Shown here: one piece after another, positions 8,881 through 18,234 of the stretch
Layout of the letters: each line of letters opens with the position of its first letter
Position numbering within the stretch: the stretch's first letter is position 1
Assembly (NCBI GenBank): GCA_048499435.1
Contig: JASNZW010000003.1
Location: forward strand, 1-64,000
DNA length: 64,000 nucleotides
Source: DAOTWC01 sp048499435
GTDB lineage: Bacteria > Chloroflexota > Anaerolineae > Aggregatilineales > Phototrophicaceae
Direction of reading: 5' to 3'
Program-made: the position numbers and the translations under genes
The notes under the pieces: model-generated
Told to the model about the DNA's origin: nothing
Seen by the model: the letters and a program-made list of their open reading frames with translations, nothing else
Database searches by the model: none

Positions 8881-9006
8881 TCAGTGAATCACGAAGGCCT
8901 GAATTCGACGCGAATCGCCTCTTTTAAGGGTGAACACCGCCCTGAAAGCTGGCGGTTGTGCTGGTTGGGCGCGGCGAACCGGGGTAAACAGGCCGCGATT
9001 CACTGA
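8881..9006. repeat. Small element bounded by 13-bp inverted repeats
   Basis: TCAGTGAATCACG (8881-8893) and CGCGATTCACTGA (8994-9006) are inverted copies matching at 12 of 13 positions, and both continue into GGCCTG after a short gap. The 126-base unit fills most of the 305-base gap between fabD and the solute-binding protein gene. GTT occurs on both outer sides, which could be a 3-base target duplication or chance. It may be a MITE-like insertion or a long-range stem in the mRNA leader; no coding content is convincing. Confidence 0.45.
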
Positions 9007-9109
9007 GTTTCTTTGCTCTGCTTCTGTGAAGGCACACTTCCAGCGTGTGCGCGCGCAGGGTACTTCTAGCGTATGTTGATCTGCGTTGTCATAAGGAGAG
9101 AAGGGTAAC

Positions 9110-10516
9110 ATGTCAGCGAAACATTTCCGTTGGACTTTGGCGCTTATCGCAGCCGTTGCGGTAGTGCTTGCAGCCTGCGCTCAGGCGGAGCCTACCCCTA
9201 CGACTGCGCCGACAACAGCGCCCACTGAACAGCCTACTGAGGAACCAACTGCTGAGGCGATGGCCGAAGCGACCGAGGAGATCACTGAGGAGCCGACGGC
9301 CGAGGCGACCGAAGTGGCAACTGAAGCGCCAGCGGCTGAGGCGACCGAGGCCGCGGTCGAAGCCACCGAGGAACCGGCGGCTGAGGCGGCACAGCCGGTC
9401 GTGACGGTGGCGTCGGGCGGGGCGGTGAAGCTGGGGCTGGCGACGATACTGAGCGGCGAGGGTCTGGTCCCGCTGGGGGACGACATTCGGCGCGGGGTGG
9501 AGCTGGCGCTGGCGGAGCGGCCGACGGTGACGGTGGGGGGTGCGGAATTTGAGGTGACGCTGGACGTGCTGGACGACCAGTGTTCAGCGGAAGGCGGGCA
9601 GGCGGTAGCGAACCGGCTGGTGTCGGACACGGCGGTGGTGGCGGTTGTGGGGCCGACGTGTTCGAGCGCGTGCCGGGCGGCGGGGCCGATCTTCGACAGT
9701 GAAGGGTTCACGATGATCAGCTCGAGCTGCACGGCGGTTGACCTGACGGCGGCGGACACGGGGTTTGCGAGCTTCAACCGGACGACGCCGAATGACGACG
9801 CGCAGGGGATTGAGGCGGCGAAGTTCATCTACGACACGCTGGGTCTGCGGAAGATTGCGACGATTCACGACGGCAGCCCGTATGGTGAGGGGCTGGTGGC
9901 GGTGGTGACGCGCGAGTTCGAGGCGCTGGGCGGCGAGGTGGTCGCGGCGGGGGCGGTGAACGTGGGGGACACGGACTTCCGCAACCTGCTGGACGAGATC
10001 GCGGACGGGGGGCCGGAGCTGATCTACTTTGGCGGGTTCCCGGCGGAGGCGGCGCGGCTGAGCGAGCAGCGGGCGGACGCGGGGCTGGGGGACGTGCTGT
10101 TCATGGGCGCGGACGGCATCCAGACGCCGGAATACGTGAGCCTGGCGGGCGCGGCGGGCGAAGGCGCGCTGGCGTCGTCGCCGGTGGCGCCGGGGAGCGA
10201 GGCGTATGCGGCGTTCCTGGCGACGTATGAGGCGACGTACAACACAGCGCCGACGGCGGCGTTCCACGCTTATGCGTATGACGCGGCGAACATGCTGCTG
10301 GACGCGATCGAGGCGGTGGGCGAAGTTGACGCCAACGGGGCGCTGGTGATTGACCGGGCGGCGCTGGCGGGGTTCATTCGCGGGTTTGGGGCGGACGAGC
10401 CGGTGGCGGCGCTGTCGGGCATGCTGTCGTGCGATGGCACGGGCGAGTGCGCGCTGGGCGGCGTGGGCTTCTTCCAGGTCGTGAACGGCGCTTTCGTGCC
10501 CTACAGCGGTGAATAA
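9110..10516 (+). CDS. ABC importer solute-binding lipoprotein (branched-chain amino acid / LivJ type)
   Basis: A 468-residue lipoprotein. Signal peptide residues 1-22 end in a lipobox VLAAC (Cys23). Residues 24 to about 95 form a Thr/Glu/Pro/Ala linker that holds the domain off the membrane. The rest is a type-1 periplasmic-binding fold (starts KLGLATILSGEGL, contains VVGPTCSSACRAA, GSPYGEGLV and a C-terminal FFQVVNG). The start has AAGGAG 12 bases upstream. It heads the J-H-M-G-F importer operon, with a hairpin between it and livH. From about 9400 on, codons end in G far more than in neighbouring genes. The ligand may be an amino acid or another carboxylate; the sequence does not decide. Confidence 0.92.
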   Translation: MSAKHFRWTLALIAAVAVVLAACAQAEPTPTTAPTTAPTEQPTEEPTAEAMAEATEEITEEPTAEATEVATEAPAAEATEAAVEATEEPAAEAAQPVVTVASGGAVKLGLATILSGEGLVPLGDDIRRGVELALAERPTVTVGGAEFEVTLDVLDDQCSAEGGQAVANRLVSDTAVVAVVGPTCSSACRAAGPIFDSEGFTMISSSCTAVDLTAADTGFASFNRTTPNDDAQGIEAAKFIYDTLGLRKIATIHDGSPYGEGLVAVVTREFEALGGEVVAAGAVNVGDTDFRNLLDEIADGGPELIYFGGFPAEAARLSEQRADAGLGDVLFMGADGIQTPEYVSLAGAAGEGALASSPVAPGSEAYAAFLATYEATYNTAPTAAFHAYAYDAANMLLDAIEAVGEVDANGALVIDRAALAGFIRGFGADEPVAALSGMLSCDGTGECALGGVGFFQVVNGAFVPYSGE

Positions 10517-10569
10517 CGCGCTGCTGCTTACTCAGTGATGTAAGCGCGGACGCAGTATCGAACGAGAGA

Positions 10570-10595
10570 CAGAGGTGGGCGTATGCCCACCTCTG
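10570..10595 (+). promoter_or_regulatory. Intercistronic hairpin between binding-protein gene and livH
   Basis: A perfect 11-bp stem CAGAGGTGGGC / GCCCACCTCTG with a GTAT loop and no T-tract. It lies in the 152-base gap after the solute-binding protein gene. In ABC operons such stems protect the upstream transcript and let the binding protein be made in excess over the permeases; that role is inferred here. Confidence 0.7.
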
Positions 10596-10668
10596 CCACT
10601 ATACAGCCAACGAACCGAACGGGGCTGGCGCGCGGGCCGGCCAACGTATGTAAACAAAAGGAGTCGCT

Positions 10669-11868
10669 ATGGTGTCGGATGCGCCGGGGGTTAATCCATC
10701 ACCGAACACAGCAGCGCGGTCGCGCCGTGACCGGCTAGCCGTCTGGGTGCGTAACGACCCTATCCGGCTGGTGCTGTATGTGGTTGGCCTGTTGATTGTT
10801 TTGCTGATCGTGGCCGCCGCAGCCAACAACCTGTTTTTTAACCCCGACAGCAGTTTCACGCTGGAACGGTTGATCCGGCTGTCAGTTTTTGGGCTGGCCC
10901 AGGGCAGCATCTACGCGCTGGTGGCGCTGGGCTACACGCTGGTTTATGGCATTCTGCTGCTGATCAACTTCGCGCACGGCGAAGTGTTTATGGCGGGGGC
11001 TTATATCGGGTTTTTCGCGATTACGGCGCTGGAACGGGCGGGCCTGCTGCTGACGCAGCCGCTGCTTTCGCTTTTTATCACGATGGCCGTCGGCATCGCT
11101 GCTTCGATGGCTGTTGCTTTTATCCTGGAGCGCGTGGCGTATCGGCCCTTGCGCGGCGCGCCGCGCCTGGTCCCGCTGATTACGGCGATTGGCGCTTCGA
11201 TCACCATTCAGCAGATCTTTCTGCGCCTTTTCGGCAGCGCCACGCGCACATACCCCGACCTCAATCTGTATATTCTGCCGGGCATTTTCCAGGAAGAGTG
11301 CACGCAGATCAACGGGCAGCTTGTCTGCCAGGGGCTTGATATTATCCGGGGCATTTATGAGGTGGATTTCCTGGGGCTGTCGCTGCGCATCCGCCCATTC
11401 TACTTTATCGTTTTCTTTGTTGCCGCCATCACGATGGTGGCGCTGTGGGTGTTCGTCAGGCGCACCCGCACCGGCAAAGCCATGCGCGCGGTTGCTGAGG
11501 ACAAGAAAACGGCCGCGCTGATGGGGATCAACGTTGATCGCGTGATCGTCGTGACGTTCCTGCTGGGCGCGGCGCTGGCAGGCGTCGCGGCGGTGCTGTT
11601 TGCGCTTTACAACCGGCAGGTAACGCCATTCATGGGGTTTGCGCCCGGCATTAAGGCCTTTACCGCCGCGGTTTTGGGGGGCATTGGCAATATCCCCGGC
11701 GCCATGTTCGGCGGCGTGCTGCTGGGCATGATTGAGTCGATTGCGCCCTCGCTGCTGGGGATTCCGTCGCAGTTGGAGGATGTGATTGCTTTCGGCATGC
11801 TGATTCTGATCCTCATCTTCCGGCCTACTGGCATCCTGGGCGAAGTGCTGTCGGAAAAGAAGGCCTGA
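10669..11868 (+). CDS. livH: Branched-chain amino acid ABC permease, LivH type
   Basis: A 399-residue membrane protein, longer than usual because of an N-terminal cytoplasmic arm (about 35 residues) plus an extra helix, and an external insertion near residues 195-230 with two cysteines (IFQEECTQINGQLVCQG). The core has the LivH signatures GSIYALVALGYTLVYGILLLINFAHGE and the cytoplasmic loop FRP/EDKKTAALMGINVDRVI. AAAAGGAG precedes the ATG. It pairs with LivM to form the channel. Confidence 0.92.
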   Translation: MVSDAPGVNPSPNTAARSRRDRLAVWVRNDPIRLVLYVVGLLIVLLIVAAAANNLFFNPDSSFTLERLIRLSVFGLAQGSIYALVALGYTLVYGILLLINFAHGEVFMAGAYIGFFAITALERAGLLLTQPLLSLFITMAVGIAASMAVAFILERVAYRPLRGAPRLVPLITAIGASITIQQIFLRLFGSATRTYPDLNLYILPGIFQEECTQINGQLVCQGLDIIRGIYEVDFLGLSLRIRPFYFIVFFVAAITMVALWVFVRRTRTGKAMRAVAEDKKTAALMGINVDRVIVVTFLLGAALAGVAAVLFALYNRQVTPFMGFAPGIKAFTAAVLGGIGNIPGAMFGGVLLGMIESIAPSLLGIPSQLEDVIAFGMLILILIFRPTGILGEVLSEKKA

Positions 11869-11873
11869 ACCCT

Positions 11874-13940
11874 ATGGACCGAAAATCTCTCATCTACGCG
11901 CTGTATGCGAGTGTGGTAGCGGTTCTGCTGACGCTGACCGGTATTTTCTCGTCGTTCGAAAAGACAACCGTGATTTCCGGGGTGCTGAACCTCAGCACGG
12001 TGATTCTGGTGCTGATGGTTGGCAGCGTGGCTTATCTCAATGCCTGGCGTGTGCGCGACAGCGCCAACACGGCCGCGGTTTTCGCGGGGGCGGTCTCAGG
12101 CGCGATCGTCGCGGCGGCGCTGGCAGCGCTGGTGCTGATCAGCACGATGGTCGATCTGCGGTTTGTGTTCCCCAACATCCGGGACCTGACCATTTCAACG
12201 CTGACGTTCGGCCAGGCGGACCTGGCCAGCGGGCTGCTGGCGCTGCTGGTGTTTGGCGTGGTCGTCGGCTCAGCGATGGGGCTGCTGCTGACCATCCCGG
12301 ACAGGCTGCGCAACATCCTTCTTGTCGGCATGGGGCTGACGGCGCTGATCGGCCTGCTGCAAAACCAGATCAACAACATTGTGACGCCGCCTTATGCGCT
12401 GCTGATGGTGGCGGCCTTTGCGCTGGCCTATTTCGCGAACTACCGCTTCATCGCTGATACCGGTGTGGTGGCGCGCATGCTTATCGGCCTCAGCTTCGGC
12501 CTGGTGCTGGGCGTGTTGGCGGCGCTGGTGGTTAGCGGCGGCACGACAGCTATCGGCGGCATCAACATCTTTCCGTCCCAGCCCACAACCGCGCTGATGT
12601 GGGCGGCGCTGGTGCTGGTGGTCGGCTGCGCGGGCGCGCTGGGCGCGCTGGCTGTCAGCAGCTCACGCATGGGGAACAGCGCCATGCTGTATTTCCTGAT
12701 CAGCCTGCTGGTGCTGGCCGTTATCAACTGGCAGCGGCAGATGACAACCCTGTCAGCAGTGATTACATTCCTGCTGGTAAGCGTGCCGCTGTGGTTTGCC
12801 CCTTATATCGCTGACCGGGCCGAAGAGCGGTTTACGCGCATCAGCCGTGTGGAAAAGCACACAACGGCGCGGCTGACAAGCGTGTTCACGCTTATCCTGA
12901 TGCTGGTCGCGCCCTTGTTCCTGGGGCAGTATATCACCAGTGTGTTTGACCTGGTGGGCTTGTACGTCATTATGGGCATTGGCCTCAACGTCATGGTGGG
13001 CTACGCTGGCCTGCTTGACCTGGGGTTTGTGGCGGCGTTCGCCATTGGCGCGTACAGCCTGGGCCTGCTGACCACGCCCAGCCTGCTGACGTGCGGCGGC
13101 ATCCCGCCGGACCAGATCACGCCGGGCAATGCGGCTGCACTCTGCACCGGCATAATGACCTTCTGGCAGGCGTGGCCGCTGGCCGCGCTCACTGCCGGCG
13201 TAACCGGCGTGCTGCTGGGCATCCCGGTGATGCGGCTGCGCGGCGACTACCTGGCGATCGTGACGCTCGGCTTTGGCGAGATCATCAACCGGGTGGCGCT
13301 GTCCTCAACCTTCAAGCCGCTGCTGGGCGGCGCGCAGGGCATCGCGCCGATTCCCAGCCCGGTCATTGATCTGCGCGCACTAAACCCTGGCTGGCTGTTC
13401 AAGCTCGATAACGCGGTCAGCGTTTACTATCTCATCCTGTTCACTGTGCTGCTGGTGGCGTTTGTCGTGATACGCCTGTCGGTCACGCGGCTGGGGCGCG
13501 CCTGGCGCTCGATCCGCGCGGATGAGGACGTGGCTGAGGCGATGGGCATCCACCTGGTCAGTAGCAAACTGCTGGCCTTTGGCATCAGCCGAACGCTCGC
13601 CGGCCTGGGCGGTGCGATCTTCGCGGCCTGGCTTCAGGGCATTTTCCCGAACAGCTTCACGCTGCTGGTCTCGATCAACGTGCTGTCGCTGATTATCATC
13701 GGCGGGCTGGGGTCAATTCCGGGCGTGGTTGTCGGCTCTATGATTTTGATTGGCCTGCCGGAGGTGCTGCGCGAGTTCCAGGACTATCGCCTGCTGGCCT
13801 TTGGCGTGCTGCTGGTTGTGACGATGCTGCTGCGGCCTGCCGGCCTGATACCGCCGCCGGTGCGCCGCCTGGCGGAACAGGCGCTGGCGCGCCGCGCTGA
13901 AACGCAGCCGGCGGAGATCGGCGGGGGAGGGGAGCTGTGA
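11874..13940 (+). CDS. livM: Branched-chain amino acid ABC permease, LivM type, with extra N-terminal membrane domain
   Basis: A 688-residue protein, about twice the usual LivM length. Residues from about 340 form a normal LivM permease (GLYVIMGIGLNVMVGYAGLLDLGF, GDYLAIVTLGFGEIINRV, RADEDVAEAMGIH). The first roughly 330 residues add about eight to nine hydrophobic helices with no motif I recognise. An insertion TCGGIPPDQITPGNAAALC lies in an external loop. The gene starts five bases after livH and overlaps livG by four bases (GTGA). Whether the extra domain assists transport or senses the membrane is unknown. Confidence 0.9.
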   Translation: MDRKSLIYALYASVVAVLLTLTGIFSSFEKTTVISGVLNLSTVILVLMVGSVAYLNAWRVRDSANTAAVFAGAVSGAIVAAALAALVLISTMVDLRFVFPNIRDLTISTLTFGQADLASGLLALLVFGVVVGSAMGLLLTIPDRLRNILLVGMGLTALIGLLQNQINNIVTPPYALLMVAAFALAYFANYRFIADTGVVARMLIGLSFGLVLGVLAALVVSGGTTAIGGINIFPSQPTTALMWAALVLVVGCAGALGALAVSSSRMGNSAMLYFLISLLVLAVINWQRQMTTLSAVITFLLVSVPLWFAPYIADRAEERFTRISRVEKHTTARLTSVFTLILMLVAPLFLGQYITSVFDLVGLYVIMGIGLNVMVGYAGLLDLGFVAAFAIGAYSLGLLTTPSLLTCGGIPPDQITPGNAAALCTGIMTFWQAWPLAALTAGVTGVLLGIPVMRLRGDYLAIVTLGFGEIINRVALSSTFKPLLGGAQGIAPIPSPVIDLRALNPGWLFKLDNAVSVYYLILFTVLLVAFVVIRLSVTRLGRAWRSIRADEDVAEAMGIHLVSSKLLAFGISRTLAGLGGAIFAAWLQGIFPNSFTLLVSINVLSLIIIGGLGSIPGVVVGSMILIGLPEVLREFQDYRLLAFGVLLVVTMLLRPAGLIPPPVRRLAEQALARRAETQPAEIGGGGEL

Positions 13941-14733
13941 CCGAAATCCTTCTGGACGCACGGGCTGTCACCAAGCGCTTTGGCGGGCTGACAGCGGTTA
14001 GCAGCGTCAGCCTGCAAATCCCGCGCGGCTCTATCAGCAGCCTGATAGGCCCTAACGGGGCCGGCAAAACCACGTTTTTTAACTGCGTTACCGGGTTTTA
14101 TACCCCCGAAGAGGGCGACCTGATCTTTGATGGGCAGTCCGTTTACGGCTTGCGGCCTGATCAGATCGCCCAGCGCGGCATCAGCCGCACTTACCAGAAT
14201 ATCCGCCTGTTTTACGGCCTGACGGTGCTGGAGAACATCCTGGTCGGCATGCACAGCCGGCTGACCTCAGGGACGGCGCAGGTGCTGGTGGGCACGCCGG
14301 GGATGTGGCGTGAGGAGGGCCGGGCGGTTGACCGCGCCCTTGAGCTGCTGGCGTATGTTGGCCTGGAGGGCATGGGCGACAACCTGGCGGAGAATCTGCC
14401 TTACGGGTTCCAGCGGCGGTTGGAGATCGCGCGGGCGCTGGCCGCGCAGCCGCTGCTGCTGCTGCTGGATGAGCCGACCGCCGGGATGAACACCTACGAA
14501 AAAGAGGAGATGATGGCGTTCATTCGCCGCCTGCGCGACGAGCTGGCGCTGACGATTTTCCTCATCGAACACGATATGAAGCTGGTGATGAACGTATCCG
14601 ACATCGTCAGCGTTATGGACTATGGGGCTAAAATTTCTGAGGGCACGCCGGCCGTGGTGCAGCGCGACCCGAAGGTGATTGAGGCTTACCTGGGCACAGC
14701 GCCGATTGAGGGTGAGGACGAGGAGGCTCTGGT

Positions 14734-14737
<4 letters not shown>
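13937..14737 (+). CDS. livG: Branched-chain amino acid ABC transporter ATPase, LivG type
   Basis: A 266-residue ATPase with Walker A GPNGAGKTT, the Q-loop region GISRTYQNIRLF, a degenerate signature segment LPYGFQRRLEIARAL, and Walker B LLLLDEPTAGM; the LivG-specific C-terminus (VVQRDPKVIEAYLG) is present. It starts at a GTG that overlaps the livM stop. It works with LivF as the heterodimeric nucleotide-binding unit on the cytoplasmic side. Confidence 0.95.
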
Positions 14738-15447
<710 letters not shown>

Positions 15448-15482
15448 GCGGGCCGCTGGAACGCGCGTAAGCAGAAATGAAT

Positions 15483-15519
15483 GGGGCGGCTGTGAATTTA
15501 AACCAGCCGCCCCGTTTTT
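15483..15519 (+). terminator. Terminator of the first liv operon
   Basis: GGGGCGGCTG (15483-15492) pairs perfectly with CAGCCGCCCC (15504-15513), followed by GTTTTT. It can also act on the convergent aminotransferase transcript, although the U-tract on that side is poorer. Confidence 0.88.
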
Positions 15520-15544
15520 ATGCTCTCAGGCCCCAGTGGGGCGT

Positions 15545-16870
15545 TTACAGCAGCGCCTTGAGGCCCTCAAAGAGGCGCTGAACGGCTTTGGCGGTGACTG
15601 CTGGCGGCAGCGCGTAAGAGAACCGAATCCAGTTCAGGCCGGCATCCGAGAAATACATGCCCGGCACAACCGCCACGCCGAACTTCTCGCCCAGGTGCGT
15701 GAGCAGTTCCTCAGAGTTTTGCAGGCCGCCCGCCGCGATGTAACGCGAGCAGTCTATAAAGGCATAGTAGCCGTCGCCCATGATATAGGGCGCGCTGGCT
15801 TTTTCAGCCTCCAGGGCGCGGCGCAGCACCTGGCGGCTCTCCGCCGTCGGCTTGATGATGCTGGCGGCCGCCTCGCCGTAGCCCATGCGGTAGGCTGCGA
15901 TAGCGACGGCCTGGGCGTAGAAGGCAGGGATGACGCCGTGCGACGCCTGGCCGGTGATATATTTGACGACCTGCTTGCCCGCCAGCAGGTGCGCGGCGCG
16001 GATATTCGACGCGCCCAGGCTCTTGGAGAGGCCGTCAAGGAAGATGAGGCGCTCGCGCTCCGCCGGGGTGAACGCCTGCAGCACGACGTTGATGTCTGAC
16101 GGCCCGCTGTCAGTCACCCAGTGGTATATCCAATCGAAGATGACATAGGCGCAGCCGCTTTCCAGCGCGGTGCGCGCCAGCGTGATCTGCTCAGCAAGCG
16201 GGATGGTGCGCCCGGTCGGGTTATCGGGCGAGGTGATGACGATCCCGGCCAGCCCGCGCCCCTCACGGGCCGCCAGGTCAGCGCAGGCGCGGATGCCCGC
16301 AGGCGTGTAGCGCCAGCCGGCGGCTGGGTCGCCAGGGGCCAGGATGACGTTCAGGCCGAGCGCATACGGCCCCCAGTTGTAGCTGATCCAGGGCACGCGC
16401 GACACGATAAGCAGGTCGCCGATCTGTTTGCCGCCGGTGCCGATCATGGCCTGATACGCCTTTTGCAGGCCGTCGCGCCCACCCTGCGCGAAGACGATGT
16501 TCTCCGGCCCCCAGCCAGAGGCGGCATCAAGCTGCCAGTAATCCTCAGCGGCGGCTTTGCGAAACGCCGCTGTCCCCCAGGGTTGGTCATAGGCCGTGCC
16601 ATGCTCGATCTGCAGCCGCAGCGCCTCTTCCAGAATGTGGCGCGGCACGCCGGGCAGGCTGGCGCCGCCGTCACCCTGTGAGGCGTCGTAAGTGGGCGCG
16701 TCAGCGCCCGCGTGTTCCTTGTAGGTCTTGAGCGCGTCGCGGATGAGGAACATGCGCGAAGGCGGAATGTCCATCATGGCGGCCGGGTAGCTGTTCACCG
16801 GAACGCGGTTCTGCGGCGGGACGACGAACACGGGCGTATCGAGATTTTCCAGTTGAGCGACCAAAACCAA
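15545..16870 (-). CDS. PLP-dependent aminotransferase, class I/II
   Basis: A fold-type I aminotransferase of about 441 residues. SPDNPTG holds the pyridine-contacting Asn (about 217), FDWIYH carries the Asp and Tyr that bind the cofactor, and LDGLSKSLG holds the Schiff-base lysine (about 283), followed by SNIRAAHL. The substrate cannot be named; the aspartate/alanine aminotransferase branch is most similar. The start is unclear: GGAGGG is directly followed by TTG codons at 16870 and 16864, the latter with better spacing. Upstream is a terminator-like hairpin in a folded leader, suggesting premature-termination control. Confidence 0.85.
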   Translation of the reverse strand: MVLVAQLENLDTPVFVVPPQNRVPVNSYPAAMMDIPPSRMFLIRDALKTYKEHAGADAPTYDASQGDGGASLPGVPRHILEEALRLQIEHGTAYDQPWGTAAFRKAAAEDYWQLDAASGWGPENIVFAQGGRDGLQKAYQAMIGTGGKQIGDLLIVSRVPWISYNWGPYALGLNVILAPGDPAAGWRYTPAGIRACADLAAREGRGLAGIVITSPDNPTGRTIPLAEQITLARTALESGCAYVIFDWIYHWVTDSGPSDINVVLQAFTPAERERLIFLDGLSKSLGASNIRAAHLLAGKQVVKYITGQASHGVIPAFYAQAVAIAAYRMGYGEAAASIIKPTAESRQVLRRALEAEKASAPYIMGDGYYAFIDCSRYIAAGGLQNSEELLTHLGEKFGVAVVPGMYFSDAGLNWIRFSYALPPAVTAKAVQRLFEGLKALL

Positions 16871-16891
16871 AGCCCTCCATACGAGCAGGCG

Positions 16892-16921
16892 AAAAAAAGC
16901 ACCCCGGTTGAACGGGGTGCT
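16892..16921 (-). terminator. Intrinsic terminator upstream of aminotransferase (operon end or attenuator)
   Basis: On the minus strand AGCACCCCG and CGGGGTGCT form a perfect 9-bp stem with loop TTCAAC, followed by seven U residues. It lies between livM of the second importer and the aminotransferase start, only about 22 bases before the latter. It may end the long upstream operon, control the aminotransferase, or both. Confidence 0.88.
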
Positions 16922-17073
16922 GGGTCACAAGCGGCAGCGCGTGGGACATACCCCCGGTTCAGTCTAAGGTGCGGTTATCAGTAGCAGTGAAACGCATCAT
17001 GGATATTGGCTGCCTGCCGCTGCACGTGCCGACACTGAACCCCGATTGTGTAACATCCCCGGCCAACCGTCAA
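16922..17073 (-). promoter_or_regulatory. Promoter and folded leader of the aminotransferase gene (candidate attenuator)
   Basis: TTGACG (17073-17068) and CACAAT (17050-17045) with 17-base spacing form a plausible promoter. The leader begins with GGTTCAGT (17041-17034), which pairs perfectly with ACTGAACC (16963-16956), enclosing about 70 bases. Directly after it comes CGGGGGT, which can pair with the 5' arm of the terminator (ACCCCG) and so compete with it. The enclosed segment matches no riboswitch class I know. The fold is from inspection only. Confidence 0.4.
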
Positions 17074-17102
17074 TATGCAAGCCAATCAAATCGCTTGTCG
17101 GG

Positions 17103-18230
17103 CTATTCGTGCAGATTGCCCGATGCCCCCGGCGTTTTAAGCGCTCGCGCCGGGTCCGGCGCGCCTGCCGCCGGGCCGCGCCGCCGGCGCGCCTGCCAGC
17201 TCTCGAACGTGCCCACGACGCCCTTGGGAAAGGCCATGACGACCACGATAAAGATGATGCCCAGGATGAGCGACCACTGCTGGCCCACGTTGATGACAAC
17301 GTCGCCAAAGATAAACTCACGGTTGAAGATGCGCTCGCTGAGGTGCAGCCCCGCCGCGCCGATGATCGGTCCGCCGATTGTGCCGACGCCGCCGATGATC
17401 GTCATCAGCAGGGGGTCAATGGTGTATGAGACACCCAGGATTTCCGGCCCCACTTTGCGCGCCATGATGATGTGCATCATGCCGGCCCCGGCTGCCATCA
17501 TGCTGGCGAGGGTGATTGACAGCACCTTGAACCGCAGCGTGTTAAAGCCGATCGCCTGCGCGCGCGCTTCGTTGTCGCGGATTGCGATCAGCACGCGCCC
17601 GGTGGGGGAGTTGATCAGGCGGCGGATAAACAGAAACGTGATAACAACCAGGATCAGCGCGATATAGTAAAGAAAGAGCCGGTTGCGCGTGGGGTTGAAA
17701 AGCTCTGGCAGCACGTCAATGGGGAAGCCGTCCTCGGCGTTGGTGACCGGCCAGCGCCCGATGTAGATGGCTACCATCTCCGCGAGCGCCAGCGTGAAGA
17801 TGGCGAAATACACCCCGCGCACACGCAGCGTCACCAGCGCCGTGACAAAGCCGATCACGCCGGCGATGGCGATGCCCACCAGCAGCCCCAGCGCCAGGCC
17901 CAGGTCAGGCCCTAGCTGCGAATATTGCAGCGTCATGCCCAGCGCATAGCCGCCCAGGCCGAAGAACATCGCGTGGCCGAACGAGATCACGCCGGTGAAG
18001 CCGAAGATCAGGTTGTAGCTCATCGTGAGGATCGCGAGGATGAACACCTCGATCAGGATGCTTTGCCAGAACACAGATTGGCCGCGCGCGCGCCCACCAA
18101 CGCCAAAGGGGCTGTCGCCTGTCAGCCAGCCGATGATGTGTGGAAACAGCACCAGAAAGGCGAGCAGCAGGATGTAGACCCGGTTCGAGCGCAGGACGCG
18201 GCGCCACAGGTTGCTGTCAGTTGGCTGCAT
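17103..18230 (-). CDS. livM: Branched-chain amino acid ABC permease, LivM type (second importer)
   Basis: A 375-residue membrane permease with ILTMSYNLIFGFTGVISFGHAMF, RGVYFAIFTLALAEMV and IRDNEARAQAIGFN, the LivM hallmarks. The ATG at 18230 has AGGAA ten bases upstream and starts four bases after the livH stop; an in-frame TTG at 18251 would overlap livH and is less likely. The C-terminal tail is Arg/Pro/Ala rich. Last gene of the importer part of the operon, followed by the terminator at 16892-16921. Confidence 0.93.
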   Translation of the reverse strand: MQPTDSNLWRRVLRSNRVYILLLAFLVLFPHIIGWLTGDSPFGVGGRARGQSVFWQSILIEVFILAILTMSYNLIFGFTGVISFGHAMFFGLGGYALGMTLQYSQLGPDLGLALGLLVGIAIAGVIGFVTALVTLRVRGVYFAIFTLALAEMVAIYIGRWPVTNAEDGFPIDVLPELFNPTRNRLFLYYIALILVVITFLFIRRLINSPTGRVLIAIRDNEARAQAIGFNTLRFKVLSITLASMMAAGAGMMHIIMARKVGPEILGVSYTIDPLLMTIIGGVGTIGGPIIGAAGLHLSERIFNREFIFGDVVINVGQQWSLILGIIFIVVVMAFPKGVVGTFESWQARRRRGPAAGAPDPARALKTPGASGNLHE

Positions 18231-18234
18231 GGTA

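Noticed and set aside
8881..9111. Minus-strand open frame of 76 codons between fabD and the binding-protein gene
   Set aside because: It spans the inverted-repeat element, starts inside the ribosome-binding region of the downstream gene, and shows no protein-like pattern or own ribosome site.
10570..10595. Terminator between the binding-protein gene and livH
   Set aside because: No T-tract follows the stem and the operon continues with a normal ribosome site; an mRNA-stability role fits better.
16969..17667. Plus-strand frame over livM of the second importer and its 3' region
   Set aside because: Antisense of a clear permease gene, Ser/Arg/Pro-rich shadow composition.
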